Source of the DNA: Conchiformibius sp.
GTDB lineage: Bacteria; Pseudomonadota; Gammaproteobacteria; Burkholderiales; Neisseriaceae
Length of the DNA: 64,000 nt
Direction of reading: 5' to 3'
NCBI GenBank assembly: GCA_029984035.1
Contig: JASBYJ010000001.1
Location: 186,001-250,000, forward strand
Part shown: piece by piece, positions 18,266 to 27,395 of the stretch
Numbering within the stretch: position 1 is the stretch's first letter
Layout: each line of letters starts with the position of its first letter
Position numbers and translations under genes: made by a program
The notes under the pieces: generated by a model
Databases searched by the model: none
What the model was told of the DNA's origin: nothing
The model's input: the letters and a program-made list of their open reading frames with translations, nothing else

Positions 18266-18925
18266 CCGTTTTCCCAAATCCGCACGGAATGAAGCCGACA
18301 GATATATTGCAAGCTTCAATTAGAGGTTGATATATAGGTAAAAACCGAAATATCAAAGTTCCTGAACATCATTATGTTGAAGGGGTGCTCATGAATATCA
18401 CCGTTCCGATTGTCTTGAAGAGCGGGTTTGGCAGCGCAAAAGCTTGACGTATAGTTTTTGCCTAAAGTTTCGGTTGAGAAGCATTTGTCAATAAAACTCT
18501 GTTAAAGCTCTATATGAAGGCTTTGTTTTCAAATAAGATGGATGCCGCAGTATAATTTAATCAAAATACATATTATTCAATAGGTTGTTAAAAACCGGCG
18601 TCGAGAAAACGTTTCATGCAATCTGTTTATAGCCATATCAATCAAATCTTACAACACAGCCTATATGGATTGAATGAAATGCCGGTTAAATTGAATTTGG
18701 CGGTTTCTTTGGAGAACCAATCCGTCAATCTTTCAATCTTTCTTCCGAAAACGCCGGCATATGGTTTCAGGCAGCTTAAACGCGTTAGAATAAAGGTATT
18801 GCGTTGTCGCGGTTTCGGCCGTATTCGGGCGGCAGCCGGATGTTTCCGGTTTCGGGCGTGAATCGGCTTGCGGCATGCTTTGAAAGGTTGCCAATCAAGA
18901 TATTGATAGTTAAAAAATTGAAAGT
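18266..18925. other. Intergenic region before dusA
   Basis: 660 bases without a convincing gene. AT-rich around 18530-18590. A plus-strand 81-codon frame at 18616-18861 has poor codon structure, crosses a DUS and lacks similarity, so it is not annotated. Confidence 0.45.
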
Positions 18926-19957
18926 ATGATGGAAGTAATATCAGGGAATACGGTTTCCCGTAAATGCGGACGGCGTTTGTCCGTTGCGCCGATGCTGGAT
19001 TGGACGGACAGGCATTACCGCTATTTGGCACGGCAATTGTCGCGGCATACTTGGCTTTATACCGAGATGGTGAATGCTGGGGCAATCGTATATGGCGATG
19101 CCGAGCGGTTTTTATTGAAGGACGAATGCGAAAATCCCGTTGCCTTGCAATTGGGCGGCAGCGAGCCGAAAGATTTGGCGGCTGCTGCGCGGATGGCGGC
19201 GGGCTACGGTTATGATGAAATCAATTTGAATTGCGGCTGTCCGAGCCCGCGTGTGCAAAAGGGCGCGTTCGGTGCGTGCTTGATGAAAGAGGTTGATTTG
19301 GTGGCGGATTGTTTGAATGCCATGCAGGCAGCCGCCCCCGATTGCGAAATCACGGTGAAACACCGCATCGGCATCGACCGAGACACCGACTATGCGGTAT
19401 TGGCGGATTTTGTCGGCACTTTGGCGCGGAAAACGGCTTGCCGCACGTTTATCGTACATGCCCGCAATGCTTGGTTGGACGGGCTTTCTCCGAAGGAAAA
19501 CCGCGATATACCGCCTTTGCGTTATGAATATGTATATCGTTTGAAACGGGAATTTTCTGATTTGTGCATCATTATCAACGGCGGAATTACCGATAATGCG
19601 CAAATTGCAACGCATCTGCAATACACGGACGGCGTGATGGTAGGACGCGAGGCCTATCACAATCCGATGATTTTGCGCAGCTGGGACGGTTTGTTTTACG
19701 GGGACAGGCTGCCTGAAATCGGATACGGCGAATTGATGGAAAAGCTGTATGCCTATATTTGCACGCAACTTCAATCAGGCAGGGGAACAACGGTGCGCCA
19801 TATCGTGCGCCACTATTTGGGTTTGATGCACGGTTTGAAGCAAGCGCGTGTATGGCGGAGAATGTTGTCCGATGCCGCTTTATTGAGGGAAAACCGCCCC
19901 GAATTATTACTGGAGGCGTGGCAGCAGGTGAAAGATGGGAACGACGGTTTGGTTTGA
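18926..19957 (+). CDS. dusA: tRNA-dihydrouridine synthase A
   Basis: FMN/NADPH-dependent reduction of uridine 20/20a in the tRNA D-loop. 343 residues. LSVAPMLDWTDRHYRYLARQ opens the TIM barrel, followed by TEMVNAGAIVYGD, PVALQLGGSEP and NLNCGCPSPRVQKGAFGACLM; the catalytic cysteine is the last Cys in that motif. KHRIGID and IINGGI complete the FMN phosphate site. Two ATGs lie at 18926 and 18929; either could be used. It is monocistronic, converging on a tRNA-like gene and recA. Confidence 0.95.
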   Translation: MMEVISGNTVSRKCGRRLSVAPMLDWTDRHYRYLARQLSRHTWLYTEMVNAGAIVYGDAERFLLKDECENPVALQLGGSEPKDLAAAARMAAGYGYDEINLNCGCPSPRVQKGAFGACLMKEVDLVADCLNAMQAAAPDCEITVKHRIGIDRDTDYAVLADFVGTLARKTACRTFIVHARNAWLDGLSPKENRDIPPLRYEYVYRLKREFSDLCIIINGGITDNAQIATHLQYTDGVMVGREAYHNPMILRSWDGLFYGDRLPEIGYGELMEKLYAYICTQLQSGRGTTVRHIVRHYLGLMHGLKQARVWRRMLSDAALLRENRPELLLEAWQQVKDGNDGLV

Positions 19958-20122
19958 AACGGGAAAACGGCCGAATTGTCCGATTGTATCGATTGGCGGC
20001 ACGCAAATCGCCAACGGGGATAGGTGCAGTAGAGACTGCGGCTTGTTGTCGGGTGAATGGAAAAGTGCGGAGCAGCTTTGCGGTTTGAAAATCAATGGAG
20101 AAAAAGATTAAAGCATGAAGAA

Positions 20123-20194
20123 GCAAGGGCGTCGGGATTCGAACCCGCATAATATGGTTGCCCATAACCCTTACCAGTTGGAAACTACCCTTGC
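20123..20194 (-). ncRNA. tRNA-like RNA gene with abnormal anticodon arm
   Basis: Read on the minus strand: a perfect 7-bp acceptor stem (GCAAGGG with CCCTTGC) and a T-arm with the TTCGAAT loop and GGG/CCC stem. Between them the arms are abnormal. AGTT/AACT makes a tiny hairpin in place of the D-arm. The anticodon region folds either as TATGG-GCAA-CCATA (four-base loop) or GGTT-ATGGGC-AACC (six-base loop), neither a normal seven-base loop. Two extra bases sit between T-stem and acceptor. No CCA is encoded. It could be a decayed tRNA, but the promoter just upstream suggests it is transcribed. Confidence 0.55.
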
Positions 20195-20204
20195 TTCGGG
20201 TGCT

Positions 20205-20232
20205 ATTGTAACGCTTGTGGAAATAAAATCAA
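20205..20232 (-). promoter_or_regulatory. Sigma-70 promoter of the tRNA-like gene
   Basis: On the minus strand TTGATT (20232-20227), 16-base spacer, TACAAT (20210-20205). The -10 box ends 10 bases before the 5' end of the tRNA-like element, the right distance for a short-leader stable RNA. Confidence 0.55.
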
Positions 20233-20264
20233 GCTGTTAAAGCTGTTCATTGAGAGTAAATGAT

Positions 20265-20303
20265 AAAACAGGCTGCCTGAAACTATTCAGGCAGCCTGTT
20301 TTG
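20265..20303 (-). terminator. DUS inverted-pair terminator of recA
   Basis: AAAACAGGCTGCCTGAA pairs with its inverse across a 3-base loop; on the minus strand it lies just after the recA stop codon. A-rich and T-rich flanks allow function in both directions. Confidence 0.8.
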
Positions 20304-20311
20304 TTGGCGGC

Positions 20312-21391
20312 TTATTCTTCGGGTGCTTCGCCATCGGTTTCATCCAATACATCTTCCGTGATGTGGATGTTTAACCCGCCTTGCGCTTTGATTTTTTCGG
20401 TGATTTCCGCAGTAACGTCGGGATTGGCTTTGAGCCATTCTCGGACGTTGTCTTTGCCTTGTCCGATTTTATTGCCTTCGTAGCTGAACCATGCGCCGGA
20501 TTTTTTGATAATGCCCAATTGGTCGCCCAATTCAATCAGTTCGCCTTCGCGGCTGATGCCTTCGCCGTAGAGAATGTCGAATTCCGCAGTGCGGAAGGGC
20601 GGCGCAACTTTGTTTTTGATGACTTTGACTTTGGTTTCTTTGCCAATCAGTTCTTCGCCTTTTTTGATTTGGGTCGAACCGCGGATATCGATGCGCACGG
20701 AAGAATAGAATTTCAATGCATTGCCGCCGGTCGTGGTTTCGGGATTGCCGAACATCACGCCGATTTTCATGCGTAATTGGTTGATGAATACGACCAATGT
20801 GTTGGTTTTTTTGATGTGTCCCGTGAGTTTGCGCAATGCTTGGCTCATCAGGCGGGCATGCAGGCCGACATGGTTGTCGCCCATATCGCCGTCGATTTCG
20901 GCTTTGGGAACAAGAGCGGCAACGGAATCGACTACCACCATATCTACGCCGCCGGAACGTACTAAGGTATCGCAAATTTCCAAAGCCTGCTCTCCGGTAT
21001 CGGGCTGCGACAGATAGAGGTCTTCGACTTGAACGCCGAGTTTGCGTGCATATTCGGGGTCAAAGGCATGCTCTGCATCGATGAAGGCGCAAATGCCGCC
21101 GTTTTTCTGACATTGTGCGATGGTTTCCAAGCACAATGTGGTTTTGCCCGATGATTCCGGCCCGAAGATTTCTACGATGCGTCCGCGAGGCAGTCCGCCC
21201 ACTCCTAAAGCCAAATCCAGTCCGAGCGAGCCGGTGGAGATGACTTGCAGTTCTTCTTGTTGGCTGCCGTCCATTTTCATAATGGAGCCTTTGCCGAAGT
21301 TTTTTTCAATTTGAGCCAAGGCTTCTTGCAGGGCTTTGCTTTTGTCGGTTTGCTCGCTTACGCCTTTTTTGCTTTTGCTTTTTTCTGCCAT
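20312..21391 (-). CDS. recA: Recombinase RecA
   Basis: Strand exchange in homologous recombination and transformation, and SOS co-protease. 359 residues from ATG 21391 (MAEKSKSKKGVSEQ); a further upstream in-frame ATG adds residues without similarity. Walker A GPESSGKT and Walker B VVVDSVAAL are in place, with the L1/L2 DNA loops (GLHARLMSQALRKL and TTTGGNALKFYSSVR). The acidic C-terminus (DVLDETDGEAPEE) is normal. In a naturally competent family with dense DUS, RecA completes uptake-driven recombination. Confidence 0.98.
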   Translation of the reverse strand: MAEKSKSKKGVSEQTDKSKALQEALAQIEKNFGKGSIMKMDGSQQEELQVISTGSLGLDLALGVGGLPRGRIVEIFGPESSGKTTLCLETIAQCQKNGGICAFIDAEHAFDPEYARKLGVQVEDLYLSQPDTGEQALEICDTLVRSGGVDMVVVDSVAALVPKAEIDGDMGDNHVGLHARLMSQALRKLTGHIKKTNTLVVFINQLRMKIGVMFGNPETTTGGNALKFYSSVRIDIRGSTQIKKGEELIGKETKVKVIKNKVAPPFRTAEFDILYGEGISREGELIELGDQLGIIKKSGAWFSYEGNKIGQGKDNVREWLKANPDVTAEITEKIKAQGGLNIHITEDVLDETDGEAPEE

Positions 21392-21538
21392 AACTTTTAA
21401 CCCGTTGGAATAAAAATAGGAACGCGGCATTATCGCATAGAAACGGTTTTCAGGCAGCCTTAGCAGTAATACGGTATGAAAACGGTTGGCTGCCTGAAAA
21501 GGTGGCCGGGATAGGTGGCGGATAGGAAACCGGTGCGT

Positions 21539-22333
21539 TTAAGATGGTTCTGATTCGGTCGGTCGGTGTCGGGATGCGAGGAAAAACAGTTTGGACAAGC
21601 AGGCAAGGCGCAAGGTGTCCCGTCCTAATTTGGGTGAGGAGAAGTGCCGTAGCCACAGGGTTTTGTGTGCTGCGGCTGCAATGGCGCCGGCAGTGTTTTC
21701 AGGCAGCGTATCGCTTAATTGTTTCCATATGATGGCCGCTTCTTCCAGCAGGCCGTGCGCGTTGAGTACGATAGCTGTCGAATGCAGATAGCACAGCCAG
21801 TCGCGGCTGCAACATAAGGAAAAATCAAGATAATCGGCCGGATTGTCTTCAAAATCAATGAAACCGATGCCGCCGTTGTCGGTGCGTATGATGTTGCGTG
21901 CGAATGCTTGGCTTAAATAAGCGCCTTTTGCGTGTACTTCGGCAATCGCGTCAAGACCCTGTTGCCAAGATTGAAGGGGGTTGCCGCCGTGTTCGATTTC
22001 CGAAAGCAGGGTGTGGTTGCCGATATGCCCAAATAATAAAGCATCATCGCTTTGCGCAAGCAAGGGAGGAACGCAGACGCCTTGGCGGTGTAGCTGTTTG
22101 AGACGTTCTGCTTCGGTTTGCAGGGCGATGCGTCCGCCGAAGTTGGGAACGGGATGCAGTGCGCCGAGTTTTAACAGTGAGGCAATCCATCCGAGCAGTT
22201 TATAGCGCCATTGCGGGAGGTGTTTGCCGGTTTTGCGCAGCCATACGGTTTCGCCGTTTTCCAAAGCGTAGCAGGCGATAGTGTGGTTTTGTTGCGCTGA
22301 TAAAGTGCTTAAATGGTGGGAATAGTCTGACAT
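21539..22333 (-). CDS. Kinase-fold (Kdo-kinase/BUD32-like) protein, possibly inactive
   Basis: A 264-residue protein with a small-kinase layout: EAERLKQLHRQGVCVPPLL near residue 75 resembles the alphaC region, and RNIIRTDNGGIGFIDFEDNP (about 147-166) matches the catalytic-loop asparagine and the DFxD metal site of lipopolysaccharide and APH-type kinases. The catalytic-loop aspartate seems absent: where HxDLNxxNI is expected the protein reads LSQAFARNI. It could be a pseudokinase or a divergent phosphotransferase. Substrate unknown. It lies 148 bases upstream of recA, same strand. Confidence 0.55.
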   Translation of the reverse strand: MSDYSHHLSTLSAQQNHTIACYALENGETVWLRKTGKHLPQWRYKLLGWIASLLKLGALHPVPNFGGRIALQTEAERLKQLHRQGVCVPPLLAQSDDALLFGHIGNHTLLSEIEHGGNPLQSWQQGLDAIAEVHAKGAYLSQAFARNIIRTDNGGIGFIDFEDNPADYLDFSLCCSRDWLCYLHSTAIVLNAHGLLEEAAIIWKQLSDTLPENTAGAIAAAAHKTLWLRHFSSPKLGRDTLRLACLSKLFFLASRHRPTESEPS

Positions 22334-22406
22334 TTCGGTTGCCGGTGATGTGGGTAATGTTTTAGATGCGGATTGAATGGAGCGGTTGTGTATTGCGGTA
22401 AAAATC

Positions 22407-22434
22407 AGGCTGCCTGAAACTTTTCAGGCAGCCT
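22407..22434 (-). terminator. DUS inverted-pair terminator of the cytochrome c' gene
   Basis: Two inverted DUS; on the minus strand the stem is followed by GATTTTTACC. It lies 14 bases after the stop codon at 22448. Confidence 0.8.
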
Positions 22435-22447
22435 TTGCCGGTTTGTT

Positions 22448-22909
22448 TTATTTCGGCCTGCGGTATGTGGTGTGGCAGGATTTGCAGCTTGCGCCTACTT
22501 CGCCGTATGCGGCTTTGATGGTGTCGAGATTGCCGGTTTGGGCTGCTTCGTTCAGCTGTTTGACCGCGTTGATGAATTTGTCTTGTTCGGCTTGGAAATC
22601 TTCGGGATGTTCCCAAATGGGCGGCAGGGCATCGCCGTTGCCTTGCGGGTCGTTTTCGAAGAATTGGAAGGGTATGGCGGCTTCTTCTGCGAATTTGGCG
22701 GCAGCGGCTTTGAATTGTTCGGGATGATATGCGTCATCTCCTTTGACGACTTTGCCCATGCCCGAGAAAGTCGGCATAAAGCTTTTGAATGCCGTGCTGC
22801 GTTCTTCCGAAAGAGGGCCTTTGGGTGCGCCCGAACCGCCTGCCGCGCCGCCGCAGGCGGCCAGAAGCAACGAAGCGGTCAGTGCGGCTGTCAGAGTCAG
22901 TTTTTTCAT
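22448..22909 (-). CDS. Cytochrome c' family lipoprotein
   Basis: A 153-residue class II c-type cytochrome. It has a lipobox (LLAAC, Cys19) followed by a Gly/Ala linker. The four-helix bundle ends with the C-terminal heme site CKSCH (CxxCH) and TYRRPK, as in cytochromes c'. It is probably anchored to a membrane on the periplasmic side. Neisserial cytochrome c' helps protect against nitric oxide; the same role here is inferred. The gene is monocistronic. Confidence 0.88.
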   Translation of the reverse strand: MKKLTLTAALTASLLLAACGGAAGGSGAPKGPLSEERSTAFKSFMPTFSGMGKVVKGDDAYHPEQFKAAAAKFAEEAAIPFQFFENDPQGNGDALPPIWEHPEDFQAEQDKFINAVKQLNEAAQTGNLDTIKAAYGEVGASCKSCHTTYRRPK

Positions 22910-23014
22910 GATGGTTTGATTCCTTGTGATAAATCGGTGTGTTATTATTTGTCTGCCCGTGCAGATGGTTCGGGCAATTTTACCTGATTTCGCAGAGTGG
23001 TGAAAGGATACGTC

Positions 23015-23866
23015 ATGGCTGTCTTAATTACGGGAGCATCTTCCGGATTTGGCGCGGCAATGAGCCGCAAATTCGTTCAAGCGGGTTTTTATGTTATCGG
23101 TGCGGCGCGGCGTGCCGAGAAGCTGGAGAGTTTGTCTCGGGAGTTGGGTGAATCTTTTCAAGGCGTTGTGATGGATGTTGCCGACAGGCATTCGATAGAC
23201 GGTGCTTTGGATGAGATTGACGGGCTGCCTGAAGCTTTTCGCGAGATTGACTGCTTGATTAATAATGCGGGACTGGCTTTGGGTTTGGAACCGGCATATC
23301 AGGCTGATTGGTCGGATTGGGAAACCGTGATTCAAACCAATGTGTCCGGTTTGGCGTATTTGACCCGCCAGGTGCTGCCGCAGATGGTGGCGCGCGGTGA
23401 AGGGTATATCATGAATATCGGTTCTATCGCGGGGACTTATCCTTATCCGGGCGGCAATATTTATGGGGCGAGCAAGGCTTTTGTCCGTCAGTTCAGTTTG
23501 AATTTGCGTGCGGATTTGCATGGCACGGGGGTGCGTGTTTCCAATATCGAACCGGGTTTGTGCGGCGGTTCGGAATTTTCGTATGTGCGTTTCAGAGGTG
23601 ATGAAGAACGTGCAAGGCAGTTGTATGAAAATGCCGGGCCTTTGTTGCCTGAAGATATTGCCGATACGGTTTTGTGGCTGTATCAAACGCCGAAACACAT
23701 GAATGTGAACAGCTTGGAAGTGATGCCGGTTTCACAAAGTTTTGGCGCATTGCCTGTTTATCGCCATTCGGCGGATGGGGCGGATAGCCTGCAACTGCAA
23801 AATGGAGACTCGGGGCGGGACAGTTTTTTGGGTAAAGTAACCCGTTGGGTGCGCAATAATTTTTAA
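23015..23866 (+). CDS. Short-chain dehydrogenase/reductase (YdfG-like)
   Basis: NAD(P)-dependent oxidoreductase of the classical SDR family, 283 residues. Dinucleotide site TGASSGFGAAMSRKF (TGxxxGxG), NNAG near residue 84, and catalytic Ser-Tyr-Lys in NIGSIAGTYPYPGGNIYGASK. The first 245 residues match E. coli YdfG (3-hydroxy acid dehydrogenase). A roughly 40-residue C-terminal tail (PVYRHSADGADSLQLQ to VRNNF) is longer than usual. Start ATG 23015 is preceded by GAAAGGA; an in-frame GTG at 22997 is less likely. Confidence 0.88.
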   Translation: MAVLITGASSGFGAAMSRKFVQAGFYVIGAARRAEKLESLSRELGESFQGVVMDVADRHSIDGALDEIDGLPEAFREIDCLINNAGLALGLEPAYQADWSDWETVIQTNVSGLAYLTRQVLPQMVARGEGYIMNIGSIAGTYPYPGGNIYGASKAFVRQFSLNLRADLHGTGVRVSNIEPGLCGGSEFSYVRFRGDEERARQLYENAGPLLPEDIADTVLWLYQTPKHMNVNSLEVMPVSQSFGALPVYRHSADGADSLQLQNGDSGRDSFLGKVTRWVRNNF

Positions 23867-23939
23867 AATGCCGCGCAGGTGTTCAGGCAGCCTGAAATTT
23901 GCTAATATTTTGACGATTTCTAATGTGAAAGGATGAGTG

Positions 23940-24209
23940 ATGAGCCGTATGGTACATTGTATTAAGCTGGGTAAAGAGGCGCCCGGCATGAAGTTTGTGC
24001 CGCTGCCCAACGAATTGGGTAAACGTATTTTTGACAACGTGTCTCAGGAGGCATGGGAAGCTTGGACACGGCATCAAACCATGCTGATTAACGAAAACCG
24101 TTTAAGTCTTGCTGATCCGCGTGCCCGTCAATATCTGGCGCAACAGATGGAAAATTATTTTTTCGGTGACGGCGCAGACAGTGTGCAAGGCTACGTACCG
24201 CAAGAATAA
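23940..24209 (+). CDS. yggX: Probable Fe(2+)-trafficking protein YggX
   Basis: An 89-residue cytosolic protein linked to iron-sulfur cluster repair and oxidative-stress resistance. It carries the family sequence MVHCIKLGKEAPG with the conserved cysteine, FDNVSQEAWEAWTRHQTMLINE and LSLADPRARQYL. AAAGGA precedes the ATG at 23940. Confidence 0.95.
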   Translation: MSRMVHCIKLGKEAPGMKFVPLPNELGKRIFDNVSQEAWEAWTRHQTMLINENRLSLADPRARQYLAQQMENYFFGDGADSVQGYVPQE

Positions 24210-24382
24210 ACAAATACTTGTATGCATTTTTGAGCTGGCGGCAGAGAAATTTATACGGAAACAGTAGCCAAAAAGTGGGGAAACCGTTAAAATTTCACGA
24301 GTTCAAGTTTAGATATAAAGCTCTATTCCCTTCATTTTGTTTTTACCCGCCGCAAGGCATTCTTTTTAAAGGACTGTTAATA

Positions 24383-24616
24383 ATGTCAATCGAACAAAAA
24401 GTTAGAAGCATCGTAGCAGAACAACTCGGTGTTGCAGAAGACGAAGTGAAAAACGAATCTTCATTCCAAGATGATTTGGGTGCGGACTCTTTGGATACTG
24501 TTGAGTTGGTTATGGCTTTGGAAGAAGCTTTCGGCTGTGAAATTCCCGATGAAGATGCCGAAAAAATCACTACCGTTCAGGCAGCCATCGATTACATCAA
24601 TGACCATCAAGACTAA
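24383..24616 (+). CDS. acpP: Acyl carrier protein
   Basis: 77-residue carrier of growing fatty acyl chains. Phosphopantetheine attaches at Ser36 in GADSLDTVELVMALEEAF. The ATG at 24383 (MSIEQKVRSIV) follows AAAGGAC. The gene is followed by fabF after a hairpin, the usual acpP-fabF pair. Confidence 0.98.
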   Translation: MSIEQKVRSIVAEQLGVAEDEVKNESSFQDDLGADSLDTVELVMALEEAFGCEIPDEDAEKITTVQAAIDYINDHQD

Positions 24617-24632
24617 GCAGCTTTGATACGAC

Positions 24633-24681
24633 CAGCCTCTGAATGATGGCACGCGTTGCCTGAAAGTCAGGGGCTGTTTGT
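24633..24681 (+). terminator. Terminator or attenuator between acpP and fabF
   Basis: CAGCCTCTGA (24633-24642) pairs with TCAGGGGCTG (24667-24676), with one G-T pair, followed by TTTGTTTA. Partial read-through would give the higher ACP than FabF level seen in bacteria. Confidence 0.7.
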
Positions 24682-24730
24682 TTATTTCACGTAACAGCAA
24701 CTATTTTAAACTGAGAAACCGGAAATCATC

Positions 24731-25978
24731 ATGAGCCAAAGACGAGTAGTTATTACCGGATTGGGACAAATCTCTCCAGTGGGCAATACTGTATCTGCCG
24801 CATGGGAAAATTTGCTGAACGGTAAAAGCGGTATCGGCGCCATCACACGGTTTGACGCGTCCGATTTATCTTGCCGTATTGCAGGTGAGGTGAAAGATTT
24901 TGATGTCGGCCAGTATATTAGTGCCAAAGAGGCACGCCGCATGGACACTTTTATCCATTATGGTATTGCCGGTGCGCTTCAGGCGGTTGCCGATGCCGGT
25001 TTGGACGATTTCCCCGATTTGGATAAAGACCGTGTCGGCGTCAATATCGGTTCGGGAATCGGCGGTTTGCCTTTGATTGAAGATACTGCGCGTACGGTGG
25101 TGGCAAGCGGAGTACGTAAAATCAATCCGTTTTTTATACCCGGTTCGCTGATTAATTTGATTTCGGGACACGTAACTATTTTGAAGGGCTATCGCGGCCC
25201 CAGTTACGGCATCGTTTCCGCCTGTACGACCAGTGCGCACGCAATCGGTGATTCTATGCGTATGATTCAATACGGTGATGCGGACGTGATGATTGCCGGA
25301 GGTGCGGAAAGTGCCGTGTGTGCGCTTGGCATCGGCGGGTTTGCCGCTATGAAGGCATTGTCTACCCGAAATGATAATCCTGCCGCCGCATCACGGCCTT
25401 GGGATAAGGAGCGCGATGGCTTTGTCATGGGTGAGGGAGCAGGTGTGTTGGTATTGGAAGAATTGGAACATGCCAAGCGGCGCGGTGCGCGGATTTACGC
25501 AGAAATCGTTGGTTTTGGCATGAGTTCGGATGCTTATCATATTACCGCTCCAAATACCGATGGGCCGGCTTTGGCATTGTCGCGCGCTATTCAGGATGCG
25601 CGTTTGAATGTGGAAGACATTGATTACATCAACGCACACGGTACGTCTACGCCTTTGGGTGATGCCAATGAGACCAATGCCATTAAATCGGTTTTAGGTA
25701 CACATGCGGAAAAAGTGGCGATTAGTTCGACTAAATCTATGACCGGCCATTTATTGGGTGCGGCAGGCGGTGTCGAAGCAGTGTACAGCGTTTTGGCGAT
25801 TCATCATCAGGTGGCGCCGCCCACTATCAATTTGGACAACCAAGATTTGGAAGCTGGCTGTGATTTGGATTATTGCGCTAACCAAGCCCGTGAGATGCCT
25901 ATCCGTGTAGTTGCCTCCAATTCTTTTGGATTTGGCGGTACAAACGGCACTTTGGTGTTTAGGAAGTTTGAGAATTAA
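24731..25978 (+). CDS. fabF: 3-oxoacyl-[acyl-carrier-protein] synthase II
   Basis: Condenses acyl-ACP with malonyl-ACP; controls the unsaturated elongation step. 415 residues, full length. The Cys-His-His triad is visible: Cys in SACTTSAHAIG, His in NAHGTSTPLGD and His in SMTGHLLGAAGG. The C-terminal NSFGFGGTNGTLVF is typical. It ends near a DUS-pair terminator. Confidence 0.98.
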   Translation: MSQRRVVITGLGQISPVGNTVSAAWENLLNGKSGIGAITRFDASDLSCRIAGEVKDFDVGQYISAKEARRMDTFIHYGIAGALQAVADAGLDDFPDLDKDRVGVNIGSGIGGLPLIEDTARTVVASGVRKINPFFIPGSLINLISGHVTILKGYRGPSYGIVSACTTSAHAIGDSMRMIQYGDADVMIAGGAESAVCALGIGGFAAMKALSTRNDNPAAASRPWDKERDGFVMGEGAGVLVLEELEHAKRRGARIYAEIVGFGMSSDAYHITAPNTDGPALALSRAIQDARLNVEDIDYINAHGTSTPLGDANETNAIKSVLGTHAEKVAISSTKSMTGHLLGAAGGVEAVYSVLAIHHQVAPPTINLDNQDLEAGCDLDYCANQAREMPIRVVASNSFGFGGTNGTLVFRKFEN

Positions 25979-26333
25979 CCGGTTAGTTCCGTTGCGTTGA
26001 ATCAATCAGGCTGCCTGAAATTTTTCAGGTAGCCTGAAGTATTTGTATAGATTGCAAAATACAGATAGCCGAATTGTCGTCGTTTTGAGATGAAATCTGT
26101 CCGAGCTGCTGAAAAGTCGGGTATATTGCATTCCTGTATAGGCATGATTGGAATCCGTTTTTTAAAATGATAAAAGCAAATAAGTGAAGTTTCGGATAGC
26201 TGACACGGACTTCTGGTATTTTTATAAGATATTGATATTAAATTATAACCTATTTATTCAGGCAGCCTGAAAGGTACTGTCGGGATGTGAAGCTTTTCAG
26301 GCTGCCTGAAAGGTAATGTTTTCGTAGTTAAGT
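25979..26333. other. Intergenic region between fabF and lepB (convergent), with DUS-pair terminators
   Basis: 355 bases, no gene. A DUS pair at 26007-26036 makes a terminator stem for fabF (one half has an AGGTAGCC variant). Further DUS pairs near 26259 and 26297 lie on the lepB side. Confidence 0.6.
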
Positions 26334-27395
26334 TTATCGGATACTCGTACCGATGCGTTTCATATCGCCTATATTCAGCCAAATGAATGAAGCCTTGCCG
26401 ACAATCAGTGAATCATCGATAAAACCCCAATAGCGCGAGTCGGCACTACTGTCGCGGTTGTCGCCCATGGCAAAGTAACGGCCTTGTGGTACGGTACATT
26501 TGAATGCGCTGCCATCGGGTGCATAGGCGCAATTTTGCTGTAGTCCATTATCCAATTGTTTGTCTCGCATCATTTTTTGGTATGCTGCCCAACTTTGAAG
26601 AATGACGGAGGGCATATTCTCTTCGCTTAAAACGTCAAAATTTCTTCCTGAAAACATGGTATGGAAGCGGTCAACATCGTGGCGGATATTCGGATTTTGG
26701 TCATCGGGATAACTATATGTTCCGGCAGGTTTTCTGTCTTCAACCACACCGTTGATGGTCAGTGTTTTGTTGCGGTATTCCACCGTATCGCCGGGAACGG
26801 CAACAATTCGTTTGATGTAATTTAATTTTGTGTCGGCAGGATAGTTGAATACCACTATATCGCCGCGTTCGATTTTACCGGTCTCGATTGCGACGCGGTT
26901 GAGAACGGGTACGCGGATACCGTAGGCAAATTTGTTGACCAGTATGAAATCACCTTTCACCAAACCCGGCCGCATCGAGCTGGACGGAATTTGAAAAGGC
27001 TCTGCAATAAATGTGCGCAATACAAAAATTACGGCAATCAGTGGGAAAAAGCCGCCGATATAGTCGCGAAAATGATTGGTGTCTGCCGATTGAATATTTT
27101 CAGGCAGCCTGCCGTAGCTGAATTTCCTCCAAAGCCATACGGCGCCGGTAAAAGCGGTAAAAGCCAATAAGGATGCGGTAAAGCTCCACTCTAAAAAGGT
27201 ATTGAGAAAGGCAAAAATGCCGAGCATTGCTATCAGGTAGCCCCATTGCAGAGCATTGCTCCATTCTCCTGCTTCGTTGCGCTGCTTGTTGCTGCGCCAT
27301 ACCAGAAATATGCCTGTTGCGGTTACTGCGCAGCTGGTTATGAGAGGATATTCGGTTAAGAGTGAAAGTAATGTTTTCAATTGGTTTATCTCCAA
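26334..27395 (-). CDS. lepB: Signal peptidase I
   Basis: Cleaves Sec/Tat signal peptides at the outer face of the inner membrane. 353 residues. Three hydrophobic segments lie in residues 15-90, before the catalytic domain. Catalytic Ser140 is in QIPSSSMRPGL and catalytic Lys195 in NYIKRIVAVPGD. The GDNRDSSADSRYWG box closes the domain. It is divergent from lepA; in many bacteria the two form one operon lepA-lepB, so the pair is rearranged here. Confidence 0.96.
   Translation of the reverse strand: MEINQLKTLLSLLTEYPLITSCAVTATGIFLVWRSNKQRNEAGEWSNALQWGYLIAMLGIFAFLNTFLEWSFTASLLAFTAFTGAVWLWRKFSYGRLPENIQSADTNHFRDYIGGFFPLIAVIFVLRTFIAEPFQIPSSSMRPGLVKGDFILVNKFAYGIRVPVLNRVAIETGKIERGDIVVFNYPADTKLNYIKRIVAVPGDTVEYRNKTLTINGVVEDRKPAGTYSYPDDQNPNIRHDVDRFHTMFSGRNFDVLSEENMPSVILQSWAAYQKMMRDKQLDNGLQQNCAYAPDGSAFKCTVPQGRYFAMGDNRDSSADSRYWGFIDDSLIVGKASFIWLNIGDMKRIGTSIR

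Noticed and set aside
17722..18356. Several minus-strand frames over the 131-bp repeats
   Set aside because: They are the same repeat translated in different frames (FRQPHL, FSGSLI are DUS translations); no ribosome binding site.
18616..18861. 81-codon plus-strand frame before dusA
   Set aside because: No ribosome binding site, unusual composition and a DUS inside; no family recognised.
20123..20194. Annotation as an ordinary tRNA
   Set aside because: No seven-base anticodon loop with a proper stem can be drawn and two extra bases separate T-stem and acceptor.
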